A DNA stretch of 64,000 nucleotides, taken from Skeletonema tropicum (lineage: Eukaryota > Bacillariophyta > Thalassiosirophyceae > Thalassiosirales > Thalassiosiraceae). The DNA is taken from NCBI GenBank assembly GCA_037178625.1, contig CM074130.1, forward strand, positions 124,001 through 188,000, in the 5' to 3' direction. Both the position numbers and the translations under genes were made by a program. The notes beneath the pieces are model-generated. The model was not told where the DNA came from. It did no database searches and saw only the letters and a program-made list of their open reading frames with translations. Numbering within the stretch: the stretch's first letter is position 1; each line of letters opens with the position of its first letter. Of this stretch, positions 51,514-61,986 are shown one piece after another.

Positions 51514-52506
51514 ATGATTCGACGATCCCCGGCACGACGCAGCAGTGGTGGAGGCGGCGGCAGCGGTGGAAACATCGTCGACCTCGCCGATCATCAACCA
51601 TCCTCAAAATCTGAAACGAAGGCGAAGGAGAAGAGGAGAAGCAGTTCAAGCTCAAGAAGTAGCTTTATGCTGCCTTTCGTGCTTGCGTTTGCTTCGTTTG
51701 CTGTTATCATGAGAACTTTTCGTCCAATCCTTCTTAAATCGCACTCTACCAGAGCAAGTGATTATACGCTGAAGTTGTTCAGATCTGATCGTAAGCCTTC
51801 CTCCGACAATGATGCAAAGTACAAACTTACACCCAAGCACAAATTTCCAAAAGGATGGCAACACTTCTCCTACGAACACATCCGACATCACTTCAACTGT
51901 CGACAACGGTCCAAAGATATGAACAAACCGTTGCCCTCCCTCCAAGATTGGGAATTTCTGCGACAAACCTATACACATATCCTCTCAGCGACCACAACGA
52001 TCCAACAACCATGGACGAATGATTTGGTCCCACCCACATTGGGATATTCCCTCGTACCAGGTATACCCGTCCCACCACCATACTACGCCAAACATTCTCC
52101 CGGAAAAGGTCGAGGTCTATTCGCCTCCCGCCCCATCTCAAAAGGAGAACTTGTCCACGATGGACAAGTGAGCGATATCACCATTCCCAATGCCATGATA
52201 TTTCGAGAGTTTGTCTTTTCACTCCCTCGAGATTATGCATGTGATGCTGCAGAGTGGATATGGATGCAACAAGTGGAAGAGGGCGGTGAGTATCGGATAC
52301 TCATGGGTATGAATATTTCGGCATTGATGAATAGTGGTGGTGCCGATTGGGGAGATGGTCAGCTCAAGATGGTGAATGCGTTGCCGGAGAATGAATATTC
52401 GGGGAGGTTTTATGCGACGAGGGATATTGAGGAGGGTGAGGAGATATTGACGGATTATGATGTGTATTATACGAAATGGACGTTGGTTGGTCTTGGGGAG
52501 GGATGA
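51514..52506 (+). CDS. Membrane-anchored SET-domain protein (330 residues)
   Basis: ATG at 51514. A basic serine/glycine-rich N-terminus is followed by a single hydrophobic segment (FMLPFVLAFASFAVIMR, residues 51-67), making it a likely type II membrane protein. The SET domain spans about 185-318: SPGKGRGLFASRPISKGELV (the GKGRGLFA entry motif), MNISALMNSG at the place of the usual NHS motif, and YATRDIEEGEEILTDYDVYY, the GEE-x-L-x-x-Y end motif that binds S-adenosylmethionine and the target lysine. The middle motif lacks the usual NHxC histidine (N-I-S-A-L-M-N instead), so activity is uncertain, although other SET proteins of this non-histone type vary here. A plausible role is lysine methylation at a membrane; substrate unknown. 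Confidence 0.82.
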   Translation: MIRRSPARRSSGGGGGSGGNIVDLADHQPSSKSETKAKEKRRSSSSSRSSFMLPFVLAFASFAVIMRTFRPILLKSHSTRASDYTLKLFRSDRKPSSDNDAKYKLTPKHKFPKGWQHFSYEHIRHHFNCRQRSKDMNKPLPSLQDWEFLRQTYTHILSATTTIQQPWTNDLVPPTLGYSLVPGIPVPPPYYAKHSPGKGRGLFASRPISKGELVHDGQVSDITIPNAMIFREFVFSLPRDYACDAAEWIWMQQVEEGGEYRILMGMNISALMNSGGADWGDGQLKMVNALPENEYSGRFYATRDIEEGEEILTDYDVYYTKWTLVGLGEG

Positions 52507-52964
52507 GAATGATGAGAGGCGTTGATGTATGTGTGATTTTGATGGAGGAGGAGCTCTTGTTCTTGTTGATCTGCTGCATTGTTGAGCAGGCCAGAGCACT
52601 GATGCAGACTGCTGACGCCATGCGCTTGAATACTACGATATTATCTTTCAAACGTGTTGATGTGCCGCACCAAAGTGGTACGCGCATTAGCTTTATTATC
52701 TTCAAATTTCAAAGCTCTCTCCTCAGTACTTGCTTCACTCTCTTTGTTGCATTTATTTCTTGTCCATGGTTGCACATATCTTGCGATGAAACAATACATG
52801 AACATAGCAAGATTACTTTGCGTTTATAACGTAGGATATTGATTTTGGGTTTGGAGGTTGGAAATTGGAAAGTGATACTTTGCTTGGTCACAAACTAATA
52901 ATAATAATAACTTAAAAAATTACTCAACTATCCAAAATACAATTCATACTTGCTGAGTAGACTC
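52507..52964. other. Intergenic region
   Basis: No gene supported; an ATAATAATAATAA run lies near 52899. Downstream of the SET gene. Confidence 0.4.
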
Positions 52965-53142
52965 GAGGCGACCGAGGCTAATCCTCACTTCGGTAGAGTG
53001 CGAACTAACACTAACAAACGTAGTATAACCACGTTTGCTGCGCTACTAGTACACCGTTTCAATCAGGTTTCCTCAGCCTCTTGTTGCTTCCTTGATTCGC
53101 AATGGTGGAGCAAGGATGTGGTCGACTTCTAGAAAAGGGCTA
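52965..53142. repeat. Block R3, third copy, left part
   Basis: GAGGCTAATCCTCACTTCGG, then ACCACGTTTGCTGCGC, then CAATCAGGTTTCCTCAGCCT match 30680-30860 and 33520-33690. The copy is interrupted at 53143 by a MITE and continues at 53529-53625 with CTCACGTTCCGACTGACTAA. The segment between these parts in the other copies is missing here. Confidence 0.7.
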
Positions 53143-53526
53143 AGTGTATGGTCAGGCTCCCCAGCAAATCTGTTCTCAATGAGTATTTGACTTCAAGAAG
53201 TGATCAACATAGCGTTGGAAAGCTGAGAGTGAGAGGAGTTCAAATCCATGCTTTGCTTGGCAAGGTTTTGAATCGTGGTGAAATGAATTGTGATATGGAG
53301 CTGAAGACCAGGGTAAATTGGAGATGGGGCTTCTTTTTTGGGGTTAACCCCCAAGGCAAGCTAGGGAATGGGGCTAACAAAATATTTTTTTATTTTTGGA
53401 AGCAACTCATTGATTTGGAACAAGCTCATCGAGACGAGCATTTTAAGCCTATAAAAGGGTAGGTTAGCCCCAGTAGCGGCTGAGAACAGATAAATTAGCC
53501 ATTTTTAGGGAGCCTGACCATACACT
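53143..53526. mobile_element. MITE with TA target duplication (384 bp)
   Basis: Inverted ends read AGTGTATGGTCAGGCTCCC from both sides (53143-53161 and 53508-53526) and are flanked by TA (53141-53142 and 53527-53528), as for Tc1/mariner-type miniature elements. It lies in the R3 copy. A 104-codon frame (53148-53462) begins inside the inverted end and resembles nothing; I regard it as chance. A different element family from the two pogo-like elements, judging from the ends. Confidence 0.82.
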
Positions 53527-53528
53527 TA

Positions 53529-53794
53529 GCCAAAGGTGGAAGCCCCCAACAGTGAGTGCCTCTCACGTTCCGACTGACTAAACGGAGTTCTAGTCTGTCG
53601 TAGTTGGGTTTCCACCTCACTGCACTGCAACCTGCAAGCAAATTGAGTCTCGTTTCCCTGGACCATCTATTGTAAGAAGGCTGAAGCTGAAGACATACAC
53701 ACGTCGATATGTATGGAAATATCCTTACAAAATCAAACAATAAATGTCAAAAGATGTGACAGGGAGAGAGGGACAGGGTTACTGTTCTCCTTTA
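53529..53794. repeat. Block R3, third copy, right part
   Basis: The first 100 bases (GTGGAAGCCCCCAACAGTGA, CTCACGTTCCGACTGACTAA, TCGTAGTTGGGTTTCCACCT) match 31195-31280 and 34255-34345. The rest shows no gene. Confidence 0.6.
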
Positions 53795-54086
53795 GGGCGC
53801 TTTGACTTGATTTTTCAGTTTGCTCACGCCTAATTCCAAAAAGTGAGTGAGGGAGGGAGGGAGGGAGATCAGAACGCTAAATATGTGGAACTAACAGCTC
53901 CTTTATATATCAATTGACGGGGGCGCCCCCCTAAACACTGACCTCCAATGCAGAAATTGGCTCCCTCGACAAACCTTCTTCAAGCACAAAATATGCAGTA
54001 AAAGCTAGTAGTTCTACAATTTTTCGGAGTTTGCTCAAAATATGAGGGAGGGAGGTAAGCAAACTGAACAATCAAGTCGAAGCGCC
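53795..54086. mobile_element. PIF/Harbinger-type MITE with TTA target duplication (292 bp)
   Basis: Inverted ends read GGGCGCTTTGACTTGATTTT (left) and GGGCGCTTCGACTTGATTGT (right, opposite strand), continuing TCAGTTTGCT. Both are flanked by TTA (53792-53794 and 54087-54089), the TWA-type 3-bp duplication of PIF/Harbinger elements. The interior has a GAGG repeat run near 53850 and a second one near 54045, in agreement with a partly palindromic element. No coding capacity. Confidence 0.8.
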
Positions 54087-54459
54087 CTTACCTTTACTCA
54101 GGAGAATCCGTCAGGAGAATCCGTCTGCATTTAAAAGGGCAAGGATCTCCTCGACTCTTCTGTTTCTTTCGGCATTTCAACCTTTTACTCTTAGTGCACA
54201 AAGCTTTCAGCCAGATGTAAGCGATCGCGGTCGCTTGACTTCGCGAGATCTTTGTTCCTCTTGTGGGAGCCTTGGATTGGAGCTAGGGCTAGGCGTAGTA
54301 GGCGCCTTGATGGGCTTCGTGAGATCCCTTTTTGGATTGTCTCGTGCACTGGGTCAGCACTGTTAGGTTGGTCTTGCGTCATTCCTTTGATAGGCCCATC
54401 CGAAGATGATCGCAAGCGCCTTCATGGAGAAAATGACAAAAGCTGTGGTCTTCCTTGAC
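54087..54459. other. Gene-free stretch before the assembly gap
   Basis: A direct repeat CAGGAGAATCCGT lies at about 54098 and 54112. Nothing recognised as a gene. Open frames that run into the N block are not meaningful. Confidence 0.4.
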
Positions 54460-54959
54460 NNNNNNNNNNNNNNNNNNNNNNNNNNNNNNNNNNNNNNNNN
54501 NNNNNNNNNNNNNNNNNNNNNNNNNNNNNNNNNNNNNNNNNNNNNNNNNNNNNNNNNNNNNNNNNNNNNNNNNNNNNNNNNNNNNNNNNNNNNNNNNNNN
54601 NNNNNNNNNNNNNNNNNNNNNNNNNNNNNNNNNNNNNNNNNNNNNNNNNNNNNNNNNNNNNNNNNNNNNNNNNNNNNNNNNNNNNNNNNNNNNNNNNNNN
54701 NNNNNNNNNNNNNNNNNNNNNNNNNNNNNNNNNNNNNNNNNNNNNNNNNNNNNNNNNNNNNNNNNNNNNNNNNNNNNNNNNNNNNNNNNNNNNNNNNNNN
54801 NNNNNNNNNNNNNNNNNNNNNNNNNNNNNNNNNNNNNNNNNNNNNNNNNNNNNNNNNNNNNNNNNNNNNNNNNNNNNNNNNNNNNNNNNNNNNNNNNNNN
54901 NNNNNNNNNNNNNNNNNNNNNNNNNNNNNNNNNNNNNNNNNNNNNNNNNNNNNNNNNNN
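54460..54959. other. Assembly gap (500 N)
   Basis: Exactly 500 undetermined bases; round length suggests a gap of unknown true size. The sequence to its right begins inside a unit of the 3.3-kb tandem duplication. Confidence 0.98.
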
Positions 54960-55247
54960 TCTTGATGAGAGCGCGATGATTATGAGCTTAAGTAATGAAT
55001 CTGCACCCACGTAAGTATGTACCATCACAAAGACATGCTTCATTCACTCAACCAAACAAATCCAACTCAAACCTGCCTTCATTGACGAACGGTACCCAAA
55101 ATACGCAATGAATGTTGCTTACTTCAAGAGAGTGAAAGAGAATCATCATGTTGTTACACTGAATACTTATTTATTGCATCGAATAATACGTATGCAAGAG
55201 ACACGAATACGAGTATTGTGTATCGTAATGTTGAAGCTCCTTGTACA

Positions 55248-55372
55248 TACGATCTTTTTTTTTGTTTTTTTCATCTTGTTTTGTAATGATTTTATCAGCC
55301 TCCATCAACCTTTTCAGATCTGTATCAAAGAATAAAGCTTTTTGCAATGCGCTTTAGTGTCACGTCCATTGG
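55248..55372 (-). pseudogene. TraB-gene fragment, unit A
   Basis: About 120 bp match exon 2 of the intact TraB gene at 62372-62490 (minus strand DRPMDVTLKRIAK onward). Extra bases in homopolymers (a long T run at about 55255-55270, CTTTTTGC against CTTTTGC) break the frame. Not functional. Confidence 0.75.
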
Positions 55373-55949
55373 CCTATCCATTGCTGATTGCCTGATATAT
55401 ATATCTGGCCTTGGATGATCCCAGGCTATTTCTCGTAGAGTTGGCACGATGGATTTTTTTTTTTTTTTATTCCCCCACCGGAAGACGATGATGCAGCTTT
55501 TCCATGATCGAATTGTGGCTCCACTCGCAGCAGTCCCGTGGCCCAAACAAACTCCTCCGCACTACTCCCAACCTCCAACCCTTCCAATTCACGTTTCCCT
55601 TCATATCTTCTCTTCCAATGGTCGTATTAATGCGAGAGTGGTGATTTGGAAAGCTCTCGTCAAGCTCTATCGATTGGGCACACTACCAAGGCGAAATATC
55701 AATCCTTTGTCAATCGCCTCAACTCGAGAGGGGTCTAGAAAAGTCATCCCCAGCGCCAAAGTCGGTCCAAAATTTTGAATTTTCAACAAAATGGACCATC
55801 TCCATCATCAAAACCATCAACATCACTATTATATCACCACGAAACACATAAGACCGGCGCAAATGAAAATATTGCCAGGGCAAATTTCGTCAGCACGCTT
55901 GGCGCTAGATATTTTTAAATTGCCCTCGTTCGACGATCGGGCGGGCTCT

Positions 55950-56780
55950 ATATTTGATGGGTTGATTGGTCGAAGATCCAAGACGCTTCGCTGAAGAACG
56001 ATTCCTAGATCAGTGTGTTGATCATGATTGGTTGGTACGGTGTGCATCATGGAAACAAACACAGTTCGGCCTCGCTACCGCTCACCCTCACACAACACCC
56101 CATTGGTGACAATCAGCGCCGTCAATGATTGGTTGGCACGATGGAGATCATGATCGGTTGGTACGGATGTAGTGTGATGATGGAATGGTTGGTACGATGT
56201 AGTGTGATGATGTTTGGTTGGCACGATGAGGTTTAAGATTGTTGTTTGTTGTGAGGTGTTGGTACAATACCTGCGATGGGTGATAGGTTTGGCACGTTGG
56301 GGATTAGGATCGTAGATTGGGAGTCGAGTGTGGTCAGTGATGGATTGGCACGTTGTGTGAATGATGAAGATGGAAGCGAGCCGACCGGAGGGAGGGGAGC
56401 TGACGGTGGATTGGGATTAATAGATGGACGGTTCATGTTCATGTGATGTTGGCCGAGCGGAGTCGAGGCCTGTTAAAGATGACGCCCCATTAAGTGGTCG
56501 TTCTTCAGCGAATCAGCGAAGCGTTCTTAGTCGGGGGCGAGGGCGACCCCTCCCTGAGCACCGTTTATTGATATTGTGGATCTTACAGCATTAAAGTATC
56601 TTATATCTTACAGCATTAAAGTGGTCGCTTTTTTTGGATCTTCGACGTGCAAACTTTCTGGATGAGGCTGATCGATGCTTCTGTCTTTCGCGAGGCCCTT
56701 GGTCGAGCTGTGTGTTTATACATTTTGATAGTAATAATAGTACCAATCGATAGAGCTGGATGAGACGATTGTAACAGTGG
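55950..56780. repeat. R1-like repeat in unit A, rich in TTGGYACGRTG
   Basis: Between about 56025 and 56355 the motif TTGGTACGATG or TTGGCACGATG, with one- or two-base variants, occurs about eight times. Downstream, AGCGAAGCGTTCTTAGTCGG, TTAAAGTGGTCGCTTTTT and CTGATCGATGCTTCTGTCTT match parts of R1 at 5380-5400 and 14030-14190. The copy is therefore a diverged R1 relative. No protein is encoded. Confidence 0.7.
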
Positions 56781-57170
56781 TTAATTTGTCGAATTTGATG
56801 ATTTGGACCCTAATGGTGACATCCTGGGTTCACAGCCGAACTTGGCCCCGATAGATCACTTTCTTGCCCCGTTTTTGACCGAGACGATCTGTAAAAAGTC
56901 GTCCAATTAGGCTGATTATACGCCTCATCGATAGAGCTGCTCAACAGCTTTCCAAAACGACACTTATAGCCCTCATTGGACTACTAGAACGGAAGATACC
57001 ATACACAAGATACGGCCGTTGCATCATTGGGTACCTTGCTATTATTTGATACTTGAGCTTGAGTGGTTAAACGGAAGAAGTGAGAAGGTGGTGCCGGAAG
57101 CAAATCTGATGGCCATCTATCTCATCGGAAAAAGTCCGCCCGCCAAGTGCAAAGTGCAACAATCAAAAAA

Positions 57171-58289
57171 TCAAGCAAAGAGCAAAGAGCCATCACCGAG
57201 TAGCATGTAGGATGTGCCGACAATTCGTCGTTGGTCGTTGGCTAAGCGTTGGATATGTTCGACACTGATGGGATCATTGATGACATCATTCCCCACGGAT
57301 GCACCATCATTTGATTTGTGGCGATTTTTTGCCAAAGGCGGTACTAGTGGCTCTCCATTATTACTAACAACAACTTGTTGTCCACTTGACGAGGACGACA
57401 ATGCCTCACGATAAAGTTGATGTATATCATTCGACAACTCCAAAAATTCCAGGACATGATCGGCAGTAATTCTCATATCATCTTCAAATGCCACAAAGAA
57501 ATCATAAAATTGCAACTTATCCCGAAGCACATATCGATGTTGTCGACTTAATGCATGATCACCATGACTAATTGCCTGATCTGGCTTCGGACGATTCTTG
57601 TTATAAGTATTTTTGTAATAGAGAGGTATAGCATCCTCCCACACTTCCAGTCCGACACCGCGGGGTAGAGCGTCAATAATGATTTGTCGTCGATGTGGTG
57701 CTAGGACCTTGTACCCGAGGATTAGATAGACATCCACTTGCCAGCCGCGAGATGTCATGGATGTGACCGAGTCAATGAGTGGTGGTAGCATGACGTGTTG
57801 TAGTCGATCAAAGCCGTGGGTGGTCCCTCTTGTTCCCTTGTCGTATTCTACGAGAGATGTTGTAATTAGGAGTACTCGGAGTGGTGGCTGTGGCTGTGGC
57901 TGTGGCTGTGGCTGTGGCTTGTCACGCTGCTGTGATGTCGTCGATGATGAGGAAGATTTCTTTGCTCGGGCTCGCGATAGTATGCTCGGAATATCCCACG
58001 TCCAGTGATTTCGATCATTTCGATCGTATATATCCGTGCTCGTCAATAAGGACATATCATGTGACGATTCTTCTGAAAGGAGGCGTCGGCGTCGGCGCTG
58101 CAGCTGTTGTTGTTGTTGTTGCTCTGGAGTGCGAGTGATACTGATGCGCTTAGTTTGAAGTATTGTGTAGCAACATAGCACAACAGCAGCAGCAGCGACG
58201 GATGCGAAGAAGATTATTGATGTGTCAAGTCTCGTCATTTTCATTCTTTGATAGAAGTACCACCGTGCTACATGGGCACGCTTCAACAA
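57171..58289 (-). CDS. Glycosyltransferase-like type II membrane protein, unit A copy (372 residues, truncated)
   Basis: Start at 58289. Residues about 22-44 are a membrane anchor (TSIIFFASVAAAAVVLCC) after a short cytosolic tail; a polyQ and an arginine run follow, then a PQ repeat (CTGTGG microsatellite on the plus strand). The lumenal part begins near 137 with RVLLITTSLVEYDKGTRGTT and includes GWQVDVYLILGYKVLAPHR and FYDFFVAFEDDMRITADHVL; EDDM (269-272) is a DxD-like metal/nucleotide-sugar site. The protein ends DGSLLFA, which looks premature for the fold, and R1-like sequence follows, so the 3' end is probably lost. I take it as a Golgi glycosyltransferase-like protein of a type expanded in diatoms; the specific reaction is unknown. 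Confidence 0.65.
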   Translation of the reverse strand: MLKRAHVARWYFYQRMKMTRLDTSIIFFASVAAAAVVLCCYTILQTKRISITRTPEQQQQQQLQRRRRRLLSEESSHDMSLLTSTDIYDRNDRNHWTWDIPSILSRARAKKSSSSSTTSQQRDKPQPQPQPQPQPPLRVLLITTSLVEYDKGTRGTTHGFDRLQHVMLPPLIDSVTSMTSRGWQVDVYLILGYKVLAPHRRQIIIDALPRGVGLEVWEDAIPLYYKNTYNKNRPKPDQAISHGDHALSRQHRYVLRDKLQFYDFFVAFEDDMRITADHVLEFLELSNDIHQLYREALSSSSSGQQVVVSNNGEPLVPPLAKNRHKSNDGASVGNDVINDPISVEHIQRLANDQRRIVGTSYMLLGDGSLLFA

Positions 58290-58310
58290 TAGTCAATAGT
58301 ATCGCAGCCT

Positions 58311-58597
58311 CTTGATGAGAGCGATGATTATGAGCTTAAGTAATGAATCTGCACCCACGTAAGTATGTACCATCACAAAGACATGCTTCATTCACTCAAC
58401 CAACAAATCCAACTCAAACCTGCCTTCATTGACGAACGGTACCCAAATACGCAATGAATGTTGCTTACTTCAAGAGAGTGAAAGAGAATCATCATGTTGT
58501 TACACTGAATACTTATTTATTGCATCGAATAATACGTATGCAAGAGACACGAATACGAGTATTGTGTATCGTAATGTTGAAGCTCCTTGTACATACG
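58311..58597. other. Upstream region of the unit A glycosyltransferase-like gene
   Basis: Shared with 54960-55247 and 61604-61885. Minus-strand promoter by position. The microexon-like frames here read only short peptides; nothing else recognised. Confidence 0.35.
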
Positions 58598-58711
58598 ATC
58601 TTTCATCTTGTTTGTAATGATTTTATCAGCCTCCATCAACCTTTTCAGATCTGTATCAAAGAATAAAGCTTTTGCAATGCGCTTTAGTGTCACGTCCATT
58701 GGCCTATCCAT
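58598..58711 (-). pseudogene. TraB-gene fragment, unit B, within a chimeric open frame
   Basis: This copy keeps the frame of TraB exon 2 from DRPMDVTLKRIAKALFFDTD to ADKIITNKMKDR. It is embedded in a minus-strand open frame of 153 codons (58517-58978) whose upstream part (SLFGPRDCEWSHNSINGK, then IAWDHPRPDIYIRQSAM) is unrelated to TraB. The chimera lacks the TraB catalytic motifs. It may be expressed by chance but I call the TraB part a fragment. Confidence 0.65.
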
Positions 58712-59269
58712 TGCTGATTGCCTGATATATATATCTGGCCTTGGATGATCCCAGGCTATTTCTCGTAGAGTTGGCACGATGGATTTATTCCCCCACCGGA
58801 ACGATGATGCAGCTTTTCCATTGATCGAATTGTGGCTCCACTCGCAGTCCCGTGGCCCAAACAAACTCCTCCGCACTACTCCAACCTCCAACCCTTCCAA
58901 ATTCACGTTTCCCTTCATATCTTCTCTTCCAATGGTCGTATTAATGCGATGAGTGGTGATTTGGAAAGCTCTCGTCAAGCTCTATCGATTGGGCACACTA
59001 CCAAGGCGAAATATCAATCCTTTGTCAATCGCCTCAACTCGAGAGGGGTCTAGAAAGTCATCCCCAGCGCCAAAGTCGGTCCAAAATTTTGAATTTTCAA
59101 CAAAATGGACCATCTCCATCATCAAAACCATCAACATCACTATTATCACCACGAAACACATAAGACCGGCGCAAATGAAAATATTGCCAGGGCAAATTTC
59201 GTCAGCACGCTTGGCGCTAGATATTTTTAAATTGCCCTCGTTCGACGATCGGGCGGGCTCTATGATGGG

Positions 59270-60080
59270 TTGATTGGTCGAAGATCCAAGACGCTTCGCT
59301 GAAGAACGATTCCTAGATCAGTGTGTGATCATGATTGGTTGGTACGGTGTGCATCATGGAAACAAACACAGTTCGGCCTCGCTACCGCTCACCCTCACAC
59401 AACACACTTGGTGACAATCAGCGCCGTCAATGATTGGTTGGCACGATGGAGATCATGATCGGTTGGTACGATGTAGTGTGATGATGGAATGGTTGGTACG
59501 ATGTAGTGTGATGATGTTTGGTTGGCACGATGAGGTTTAAGATTGTTGTTTGTTGTGAGGTGTTGGTACAATACCTGCGATGGGTGATAGGTTGGCACGT
59601 TGGGGATTAGGATCGTAGATTGGGAGTCGAGTGTGGTCAGTGATGGATTGGCACGTTGTGTGGAATGATGAAGATGGAAGCGAGCCGACCGGAGGGAGGG
59701 GAGCTGACGGTGGATTGGGATTAATAGATGGACGGTTCATGTTCATGTGATGTTGGCCGAGCGGAGTCGAGGCCTGTTAAAGATGACGCCCCATTAAGTG
59801 GTCGTTCTTCAGCGAATCAGCGAAGCGTTCTTAGTCGGGGGCGAGGGCGAGCGGTAGCGAGGACGAGCACCGTTTATTGATATTGTGGATCTTACAGCAT
59901 TAAAGTATCTTATATCTTACAGCATTAAAGTGGTCGCTTTTTTTGGATCTTCGACGTGCAAACTTTCTGGATGAGGCTGATCGATGCTTCTGTCTTTCGC
60001 GAGGCCCTTGGTCGAGCTGTGTTTATACATTTTGATAGTAATAATAGTACCAATCGATAGAGCTGGATGAGACGATTGTA
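59270..60080. repeat. R1-like repeat in unit B
   Basis: Colinear with 55950-56780 of unit A, with the same TTGGYACGRTG cluster (about 59335-59660). It reads GGCGAGGGCGAGCGGTAGCG where unit A has GGCGAGGGCGACCCCTCCCT; GCGAGCGGTAGCG is also the R1 form at 5590 and 14350, so unit B keeps the older state here. Confidence 0.7.
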
Positions 60081-60548
60081 ACAGTGGTTAATTTGTCGAA
60101 TTTGATGATTTGGACCCTAATGGTGACATCCTGGGTTCACAGCCGAACTTGGCCCCGATAGATCACTTTCTTGCCCCGTTTTTGACCGAGACGATCTGTA
60201 AAAAGTCGTCCAATTAGGCTGATTATACGCCTCATCGATAGAGCTGCTCAACAGCTTTCCAAAACGACACTTATAGCCCTCATTGGACTACTAGAACGGA
60301 AGATACCATACACAAGATACGGCCGTTGCATCATTGGGTACCTTGCTATTATTTGATACTTGAGCTTGAGTGGTTAAACGGAAGAAGTGAGAAGGTGGTG
60401 CCGGAAGCAAATCTGATGGCCATCTATCTCATCGGAAAAAGTCCGCCCGCCAAGTGCAAAGTGCAACAATCAAAAAATCAAGCAAAGAGCAAAGAGCCAT
60501 CACCGAGTAGCATGTAGGATGTGCCGACAATTCGTCGTTGGTCGTTGG

Positions 60549-61583
60549 CTAAGCGTTGGATATGTTCGACACTGATGGGATCATTGATGACATCATTCCC
60601 CACGGATGCACCATCATTTGATTTGTGGCGATTTTTGCCAAAGGCGGTACTAGTGGCTCTCCATTATTACTAACAACAACTTGTTGTCCACTTGACGAGG
60701 ACGACAATGCCTCACGATAAAGTTGATGTATATCATTCGACAACTCCAAAAATTCCAGGACATGATCGGCAGTAATTCTCATATCATCTTCAAATGCCAC
60801 AAAGAAATCATAAAATTGCAACTTATCCCGAAGCACATATCGATGTTGTCGACTTAATGCATGATCACCATGACTAATTGCCTGATCTGGCTTCGGACGA
60901 TTCTTGTTATAAGTATTTTTGTAATAGAGAGGTATAGCATCCTCCCACACTTCCAGTCCGACACCGCGGGGTAGAGCGTCAATAATGATTTGTCGTCGAT
61001 GTGGTGCTAGGACCTTGTACCCGAGGATTAGATAGACATCCACTTGCCAGCCGCGAGATGTCATGGATGTGACCGAGTCAATGAGTGGTGGTAGCATGAC
61101 GTGTTGTAGTCGATCAAAGCCGTGGGTGGTCCCTCTTGTTCCCTTGTCGTATTCTACGAGAGATGTTGTAATTAGGAGTACTCGGAGTGGTGGCTGTGGC
61201 TGTGGCTGTGGCTTGTCACGCTGCTGTGATGTCGTCGATGATGAGGAAGATTTCTTTGCTCGGGCTCGCGATAGTATGCTCGGAATATCCCACGTCCAGT
61301 GATTTCGATCATTTCGATCGTATATATCCGTGCTCGTCAATAAGGACATATCATGTGACGATTCTTCTGAAAGGAGGCGTCGGCGTCGGCGCTGCAGCTG
61401 TTGTTGTTGTTGTTGCTCTGGAGTGCGAGTGATACTGATGCGCTTAGTTTGAAGTATTGTGTAGCAACATAGCACAACAGCAGCAGCAGCGACGGATGCG
61501 AAGAAGATTATTGATGTGTCAAGTCTCGTCATTTTCATTCTTTGATAGAAGTACCACCGTGCTACATGGGCACGCTTCAACAA
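60549..61583 (-). pseudogene. Glycosyltransferase-like gene, unit B copy, frameshifted near the 3' end
   Basis: Residues 1 to about 315 match the unit A copy, with fewer PQ repeats (CTGTGG three or four times instead of six or seven). At about 60635 the run GATTTTTGCC has five T against six in unit A; the frame shifts, replacing AKNRHKSNDGASVGN by an unrelated tail that ends at 60549. The membrane anchor and EDDM site are intact. Since a single homopolymer base decides it, a sequencing error in either copy is possible. In either frame the protein is 3'-truncated like unit A. Confidence 0.6.
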
Positions 61584-61986
61584 TAGTCAATAGTATCGCA
61601 GCCTCTTGATGAGAGCGATGATTATGAGCTTAAGTAATGAATCTGCACCCACGTAAGTATGTACCATCACAAAGACATGCTTCATTCACTCAACCAACAA
61701 ATCCAACTCAAACCTGCCTTCATTGACGAACGGTACCCAAATACGCAATGAATGTTGCTTACTTCAAGAGAGTGAAAGAGAATCATCATGTTGTTACACT
61801 GAATACTTATTTATTGCATCGAATAATACGTATGCAAGAGACACGAATACGAGTATTGTGTATCGTAATGTTGAAGCTCATTGTACATTAGCATCATCTC
61901 AGCACACGGACAGGATCTAGGATCTAGGCTTCGTAAGTAGTAGTCCCCGTTCCACCGAGTGCGTGAGCTCATCTACATTCTACATT

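Larger units (their letters stand above)
54960..61885. repeat. Tandem duplication of about 3.3 kb (units A and B) plus a partial third start
   Basis: The landmark CTTGATGAGAGCG...ATGATTATGAGCTTAAG occurs at 54961, 58311 and 61604. Unit A (54960-58310) and unit B (58311-61603) are colinear and nearly identical apart from small indels. Each contains a TraB-gene fragment, an R1-like repeat and a glycosyltransferase-like gene on the minus strand. The third start (61604-61885) matches until GTTGAAGCTC, then continues into the intact TraB gene. Relative to that locus, units A and B lack 61886-62371, so they arose after a deletion joined TTGTACA to TACGATC. Confidence 0.88.

Noticed and set aside
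53148..53462. 104-codon frame inside the TA-flanked MITE
   Set aside because: It begins within the inverted end and shows no transposase motif.
54363..55043. Open frames of about 200 codons across the N block
   Set aside because: They exist only because undetermined bases cannot contain stops.
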